This document shows, piece after piece, positions 58,070 to 64,000 of a stretch of DNA of 64,000 bases. The notes beneath the pieces were generated by a model. That model was given only the letters and a program-made list of their open reading frames with translations, was not told the DNA's origin and ran no database searches. The DNA is from Bathymodiolus brooksi (Eukaryota > Mollusca > Bivalvia > Mytilida > Modiolidae). The stretch spans positions 29,118,962-29,182,961 of the forward strand of contig OY804589.1 in the NCBI GenBank assembly GCA_963680875.1. Reading direction: 5' to 3'. A program made the position numbers and the translations under genes. Position 1 is the first letter of the stretch, and each line of letters starts with the position of its first letter.

Positions 58070-58985
58070 TTAAAATATCATTTCTCTTATTATATAATTT
58101 GTTAATAAAGCGTATAACTGATTATAAATGTAGTGATCATCTGCTGAAAGAAGCCAGACAAATTTACTTTTATTGTCCAAATATTTAAGGTTAGAGAAGC
58201 GAAATTCAATTTGATCCAGAATCTCCCTTCTAGTGTTGGCTAGTGAGGGACACTCTAAAAGAAAGTGGATCTCATTTTCCACATATAGCTTGCACAATCT
58301 ACATATTCTTTGTTATATCTTCCTTTTTCAATCTCAAGTTTATGTGAGCTGATACGAAATTTAGTTAAAATGTTTCTCTTGTTATATGTTCCCCAATTCA
58401 GATACGGTTCAAAAACAAACTGATCTTTAAATAATCTATATGTTCTAAGTTTATTACCACATGAATTATGTCTCTTATCATTAAATAGCTCACTCTTCCA
58501 GGTATTTTTGTATTTCATATAAAGACACTGGAATATATAATTTTTTAGTGTGGATTTAAGGTTAAATATTTTACATTTATCCATACCAAAATAGTCTATA
58601 ACTTCAGCAATATTTCTATACCAGGATCTTTTATTTTCTAGGTGTAATTTTCTTGATGCTTCAAAGGCTTCGACAACAAAACCAGTACAAATAGGAATAG
58701 AAAGATGAATCAAATATTTTATCATATTTAAAATGACTTCTAAAAATAACGGATATCTGCCCAGTTCGCCAGCTATTGCTATATTGGTTGAACGACGACT
58801 GACTTCTGATACATATTTGCAGAATTTAACATGAAGTCTTTCAGCAATTAAATCACTACACAATTATTATAAAAAATAGGAGTCTCTTAACTTATTTAAT
58901 TTCTCAGCTGAGAATATACCCCAGATTTCACTTCCATATAAGAGGACTCGTTTGATTGTATGATCAAATACGTGTAAAAGAGTTT
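58070..58985 (-). pseudogene. LINE 3' fragment with zinc-knuckle end (inactive)
   Basis: Minus-strand frames encode a region with LLYGSEIWGIFSAEKLN (about 58900-58960), RLHVKFCKYVSEVSRRST and a C-terminus CKLYVENEIHFLLECP. The C-x-x-C ... H ... C pattern is the zinc-binding end of LINE reverse transcriptase proteins. Two stops near 58863 and a one-base frameshift near 58300 break it. It is a different LINE lineage from the two CR1-like copies, since it lacks the RRAAR motif. Confidence 0.75.
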
Positions 58986-59219
58986 TTAATTTTGGTTTTT
59001 GGTGCTCAAAGCACTTGCGAAATTTAAAGTAAGCCTTAAGACCTTATTGATAAAGCTCTTTTTTCGCCTCAGTAAAACTACCTGAGTTACTAGACTATGT
59101 TTTGTAGATCGTTGTTTGTCCTTTTGTCCTTTTTCTTTTGGCCATTGTGTTGTCTGTTCTTCTTCCATATACGGATTCTGATTACTCCTTTGGTATCTTC
59201 AAACTCCTCTTAAAAAAGT

Positions 59220-60240
59220 ACCAACAGCAGTATTTATGGGAAAGGTCCCTTTTGTTGACGTTAACGTCGTAAAATATTAATGTGAATTTGTTAACCGTTT
59301 GCTTTGATTGAGCATTATATGTAAGTTATATTCTAGTTGCTTTTCAACCTGAATAAAATTTGTTCAATACGATTTTTCAATACAATATTAGAGGAGTGAG
59401 TGACCTTTGATCTAGATTTATTAAAAATCGGACCAAATTGTCAATTGGGACCGAATTAGAGGTGTGTTCGATGTGTGCACTAAAGTCACACATGATTCAT
59501 ATATACCTATATCCCAATAATCCCCTTTTTTGTTAATTGCTATCGTGAAATAAAAAAAGTAATTTATAAGAATAATGTTATTATTATATTATGGGTCTCG
59601 TTGATTATTTTTAAGAATCTACAGTTGGAGTGTATTCTCCACTACTTATTTTAGTGACAACTGAAAATATTATTGACACAATCTGACAATTATAGAAAGA
59701 TCTACAAAGATCTTATTTTTCAGTAAACACAAGGACAAATTATTTTATTTTCAGAGTATGTTCAATTTAAAAATGTTTATTTACTTTTGCTTGTTGATGG
59801 TGAAATTAATCATTTACTAAAAACAAATCTACCCATCTCACCACCTCAATAAATTAATATGAAATTTAATGAATGTGATATTAGCCATTGTTATTAACAT
59901 GAATTGTTACTTTAGATATTTAGAGCAATTTGGAAAACAAAACATTTAGATGTGCCAAAATATAATAATAATAATAAAATAACTCACCATTTAAGAACAT
60001 CAGCTCTCTCTCTCAAAATATTTTTTTACTTTTAGGAAAGATATTTATCATATTAACCAATCATAAATTGTAAGAACACACATTTTTTTTAATTGTAGTT
60101 GACTTGAGCATTTCCCAGTTATTGATATGCATCTGAAATATGTCTACTGCCAAGTAATGAATTGTAGTAAACAATATTGTCTATGCAGTAACACTAGACT
60201 ATAAATATCTATTAGGATTTCTACAATAAAAAAAAATTGC
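59220..60240. other. No recognisable feature
   Basis: Very AT-rich spacer between a family R1 copy and a SINE; no open frame of note, no repeat structure seen. Confidence 0.5.
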
Positions 60241-60244
60241 TACA

Positions 60245-60600
60245 GTAAAATAGTGAGTGAGTGATTGTTGTTTAACGCCAATTCAGCAATTTTCCCCCAG
60301 CTATATCATGGCGAGAATAAGTTAATTTTCAGTGAGATGATGATGCGGTCTGCTTTGTACTAGACAAACACACTGAGTTGGTTTTTTATAGTGTTAGTTC
60401 GCTGAAACACGCGGGTAGACATGTCGCTCCACTCCGACACATTATTCTGATTCTGAGCCATCCAGTCTTTGCTCTTTCTCCTTAATGCTTTGTGCTTAGT
60501 GAAGAAGCAACAAATACCAATTGTATAGCTTTGATTTGACCCGGACGGGGCTCGAACCCACGATTTACCGCCACCGATGCGGTTAATAATAAAATACAAA
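60245..60600 (-). mobile_element. SINE family C, full length
   Basis: Reverse copy from AGTGAGTGATTGTTGTTTAA to the head CGGTGGCGGTAAATCGTGGG (as read on the minus strand). Box B-like GGGTTCGAGCCCCGTCC is well kept, so this is the clearest tRNA-derived head in the window. Confidence 0.82.
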
Positions 60601-61074
60601 TGTTATTTGAACCATGGTTTGAAATTAAAACTAAAAAAAAAAAATCAAAAAAATCCCCAGAATATTTTTCTAATACCAATGTGTGTATGTGTAAGTAAAA
60701 CACGCACTGTACAACTGTATTTGATGGTACATATATGTTTTTCTTATTGTACACAATTTATTATTTTGAATAAATGAATGAGCATTTAATAATAATCTCC
60801 ACGTCAAATCTGACACGGTCATACATGTAGTATTTGTAACACCCACCCTTCCACCCCAAGGTTCAACTTGTAAAAAAAACAATAATGACCCCATTCACGA
60901 AAAGTATAACAATCCATGAAATCACAAATCGTAGGCTGCAAGGCGGTAGAGGGTAGGCGGTAAGGGTTAGCGGGAAAGGCGGAGGGTTTAAGAGGGGACG
61001 AGAGACGAGGTCTAAGGGGGGAAAGGCTGGAGGTTTTAAGGGGGAAAAGATGTGGAGGGAGGAGGGTCTTTACT

Positions 61075-61445
61075 ATTGAGTGAGTGAGTAATTGTTGTTT
61101 AATGCCACCTCAGGAATTTTTCAGTTATAAACTTGTTTTGGTCAGAACAAGTTAATTTTCAATTAGATGATGATGAGGTCCTCTTTGTTCTAGACCAACA
61201 CGCTGAGTTGGATTTTTAGTGCTAGCTCACTGAAGCAACAGTCCTCGGATAGACATGTCGCCCCACTCGGACACATTATTCTGATTCCGAACCAACCAGT
61301 CTTTGCTCTTGAACTCCTTAATGCTACGTGCTTCCCAGACCCAATGCTACGCCTGTGCATTTTGGCTTCTCGTCGCTTGACTATTTGTGATGAAGAATAT
61401 GGTTTTACCAAGAATATGTTAGGATGTGACGAAGCCAACTGAAAT
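61075..61445 (-). mobile_element. SINE family C
   Basis: Reverse copy with AGTGAGTAATTGTTGTTTAA, GATGATGATGAGGTCCTCTT and ACATTATTCTGATTCCGAAC; the head is diverged. Confidence 0.72.
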
Positions 61446-61699
61446 CCTCGGGATTCTACATAGACTTATTAATGCAAATTAATCATTTAATATCTATGAA
61501 CTAACGTTAGACCAAGTATGTGTGATTAAATTCACATTTTGCCTTTGTCTACACTAAACTAGATCTCTATTTTGATTTTGTTCAAATTATATAACACAGG
61601 TTTATTTTAAATTCTAAACTTGTGTTTTATTGAAATAGAGGTAAAACCCAGAGGATATCCGCAGGCTTCACCTCTTTCGATTAACAAATGCCAGCTGGA

Positions 61700-61880
61700 T
61701 GCTAACCCGAATAATCCAGTCGTTATATTACTCTCCCGCTAGTCGCTGCAGCGAACGTGCCGATAGAGGGCGCAGTATTATTCAAGTTAGCTGGATTCTG
61801 AGTAACTCGAATAATACTGCGCCCTCTATCGGCACTATAGCAAAGCGTTATATAACGACTGGATTATTCGGGTTAGATGC
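61700..61880. mobile_element. Fold-back element with long inverted arms
   Basis: Left arm words TAACCCGAATAATCCAGTCG and GTGCCGATAGAGGGCGCAGT are repeated inverted at 61796-61877. The element is about 180 bp with almost no loop. Half of the same element is at 8825-8915. Confidence 0.82.
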
Positions 61881-62144
61881 TGAGGGAATATATAGGATGT
61901 TTTTCAATACCCAGCTGCAAGCATTATACTCAATTGTACCAAAAGTGATCAGAGCAGAGATGATATACTTTTTTTTAAACACCAACATTCTGGTTTCCCT
62001 TCCCGTTACCAATGATTCCCTTGCGAAAGAAGATGAGTTAGAGCCAGTGCAGCGGTCACAGATACAGAGCAATCTTGGCTCAGAAGTAATCATTTAGACT
62101 AGTTTTTCAGCATAAAACCCTGAGAACATTTATGATCATATAAC

Positions 62145-63320
62145 CTGTGGTTAATGTAGATATACAACATGGATTTCGAAAGGGCCACTCCTGTGAAACG
62201 CAACTCATTGAATTCGTGGATGACATCTCCAAAAACTTACAAGAAGGCCAACAAACAGATATCCTCATATTGGACTTTGCTAAGGCTTTTGACAAAGTCA
62301 ACCATAGCCTACTCATACACAAACTGCAGCATTATGGTATCATAGGAAAATCAGTCAGGTGGATACAAAACTGGATTGCAAACAGAAAACAATCTGTAGT
62401 AATTGATGGATCTACCTCTGACGCAGTCAGTGTGGACTCAGGAGTTCCCCAAAGCTCCGTCCTAGGTCCAGGGCTCTTCCTCTACTACATAAACGACCTC
62501 CAATCAAGACTAACATCAACAGTAAGACTCTTTGTCGACGACACAATAGCGTACCTGACAATATCCAATAACAACGATGCTGAAACCCTACAAAAAGATC
62601 TAGATAAGCTGGGACATTGGGAAAATGAATGGTGCATGAAATTCCACCCTGATTAATGCACAGTACTCGGAGTAACCAACAAAAAGAAAATAATTGATGC
62701 CAAATACCAACTCCACGGGCATACGCTAGAGTCAGTTACATCCGCCAAATATTCACAAACAAATTACAATGGGACCAGCACATAAATTGTATTACCAGCA
62801 AAGCAAATAAAACTCTTGGCTTTCTGCGTAGAAACCTGAAAATCCCATCTATCAGGATAAAAGAACAAGCATATTTCACTCTTGCACGCCCACTAGTAGA
62901 ATATGCTAGTACAGTCTGGGACCCATATACACAAGCTGATATAAACAAGGTGGAGGCAGTGCAGAGAAGAGCGGCTAGATATGTAGCAAACAATCACAGA
63001 AATAGATCTAGTGTAAGTAACATCATACAAAGACTAAAATGGAGACCACTTGCAGACAGAAGAAAGGACGCTAGACTTGTGATGCTATATAAAATCGATA
63101 GAGAACTTGTAGCCATCAACAAGGAAAACAGGCTAATTCCAACAGGCCGAAAAACCAGAAAATCACACAACAGGTCATTCCAGATATCATCCTCCCGTAT
63201 TGACACCAGGAAAATGTCATTCTTTCCAAGAACGGTACGAGACTGGAACCTACTAGCTCCAGACATTGTTGAATTGGACACACCTGAGGCCTTTAAGGCA
63301 AGGATCGTGTCCCTATAGTC
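62145..63320 (+). pseudogene. Degenerate non-LTR reverse transcriptase (CR1/Jockey-like)
   Basis: The first frame (62147-62656) shows QHGFRKGHSCETQL, LDFAKAFDKVNH, SGVPQSSVLGP and FVDDT, the ordered motifs of a LINE reverse transcriptase. Changes from consensus include S for G in PQ(G)SVLGP and V for A in F-A-D-D. A TAA at 62654 and at least one frameshift separate it from the C-terminal frame (62950-63318) with VQRRAARYVAN and WNLLAPDIV. It is 5'-truncated and inactive. Confidence 0.88.
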
Positions 63321-63455
63321 CAGACAGTGACAACTGTATATAGTTTTAATTGTAAATTCAATTTGGTTATTATTACTTAATATTATCATCTACTTGGAAA
63401 CTTATTTAAACTTTGGCTTCACTATTCATTGGGCATGCCGCACAAAAATCAAAAT

Positions 63456-63510
63456 TGCATAATCTTCAATATGATGAAGGAGGCAATCATATGGCAGAAA
63501 TATAGCCAAA
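63456..63510 (+). pseudogene. Decayed copy of the 49.6-kb exon
   Basis: About 45 bp match 49686-49730 (TTGCATAATCTTCAATATGA against TTGCATAATCTTCAACATGA) and read LHNLQYDEGGNHMAEI before a TAG. No acceptor is seen in front. It is a relic or partial duplicate, close to a degenerate tandem repeat. Confidence 0.4.
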
Positions 63511-63589
63511 CAGTGGTCAGACCGTTTATGGACACTTTTAGATTTTAATTAATTTAAACATACCGGTAACCACAAAACGGACATAATGT

Positions 63590-63970
63590 TCAAAGATACT
63601 TTTACCTTTTAAACATACCATAACCGAACCAGATTTTAATTGTGGATGGTTTTTAAAATTTAACGAGAAGACACTCGTTGGCGTAGTCTCAACATTCTAT
63701 TACAGTTGAGGGATAGCCCATAGATACTTACCTTTTAAACATAACACAACAGTACCAGATTTTAATATTGAGTGTTATTTTAAACTTATTGAGAAGACAA
63801 ACTATTAAGCAAGGAGCTAATATTTTATTACAGTTCATGTGTAGCCAAAGATACTTTTACATTTTAAAATGCAACCAAACCAGATTTAACTGTGATTGGT
63901 TTTTTTTTAAATATAAAAAGAAGATATACTCACAAGTCAATATTGTATACAGTTGATGGGTAGACAACAG
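63590..63970. repeat. Degenerate 125-bp tandem repeat (3 copies)
   Basis: Words AAAGATACTTTTACCTTTTA, CCAGATTTTAATTGTGGATG and TTCTATTACAGTTGAGGGAT recur three times with many changes. No gene seen. Confidence 0.75.
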
Positions 63971-64000
63971 TGGACATCTCTAATTCTTAACCTACCACGG

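Noticed and set aside
60536..60600. tRNA gene suggested by GGGTTCGAGCCCCGTCC on the minus strand
   Set aside because: Box B-like only; no cloverleaf can be closed and the sequence continues into a family C SINE body.

Overview
The window looks like AT-rich nuclear DNA of a mollusc, most likely a pteriomorph bivalve such as a mussel. This is inferred from genome style, not from a marker gene. It is packed with tRNA-derived SINEs whose 3' part ends in 'GATATAACTGAAATATTGTTGAAAGTGGCGTTAAAC'-type sequence (a conserved SINE tail known from molluscs), with MITE-like elements, CR1/Jockey-like LINE remnants and many minisatellites. Genes appear only as short exons with GT/AG borders. There is no bacterial-style coding, no rRNA, no functional tRNA gene and no CRISPR array.

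The main gene lies on the minus strand from 41501 down to at least 8551. Fourteen exons were assembled by splice sites and reading phase. They encode a type I membrane receptor: signal peptide (41453-41501), an N-terminal ectodomain exon (37695-37871), a WSC domain split over two exons (36394-36503, 34748-34880), a cysteine-rich exon (32124-32303) that leads into a C-type-lectin-like fold (30893-31060, 29869-30003), one transmembrane helix with basic stop-transfer (29260-29344), and a cytoplasmic tail made of small exons that mostly begin and end in phase 1. I could not find a convincing last exon.

The tail part of this gene is the most striking feature. The first tail exon (62 bp) plus exactly six intron bases, GTAAGC, is repeated head to tail about 41 times as a 68-bp array (25258-28043). 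The next tail exon (84 bp, phase 1 to 1) lies in a 3.27-kb unit repeated about 3.8 times (10244-22640), giving four in-frame copies. The copy nearest the 3' end of the gene has a tyrosine in an S-S-Y-E-E-V motif; the other three have phenylalanine there. A following exon carries D-E-Y-D-N-A. This looks like a receptor whose signalling tail is being changed by tandem exon amplification.

Right of the receptor (42-64 kb) are: an orphan phase-1 exon next to a 27-bp minisatellite; a predicted two-exon gene for a 60-residue protein on the minus strand (49128 to 46933) with a LINE fragment in its intron; and a plus-strand gene fragment (49624-51620) encoding a small single-pass membrane protein. The last exon of that gene has a shortened paralogue at 4152-4254, and both are followed by the same type of minisatellite. 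The rest is repeats: two more LINE remnants (58-59 kb and 62.1-63.3 kb), three SINE families, several fold-back elements and MITEs.

All gene models are inferred from sequence alone; no transcript or database comparison was possible.
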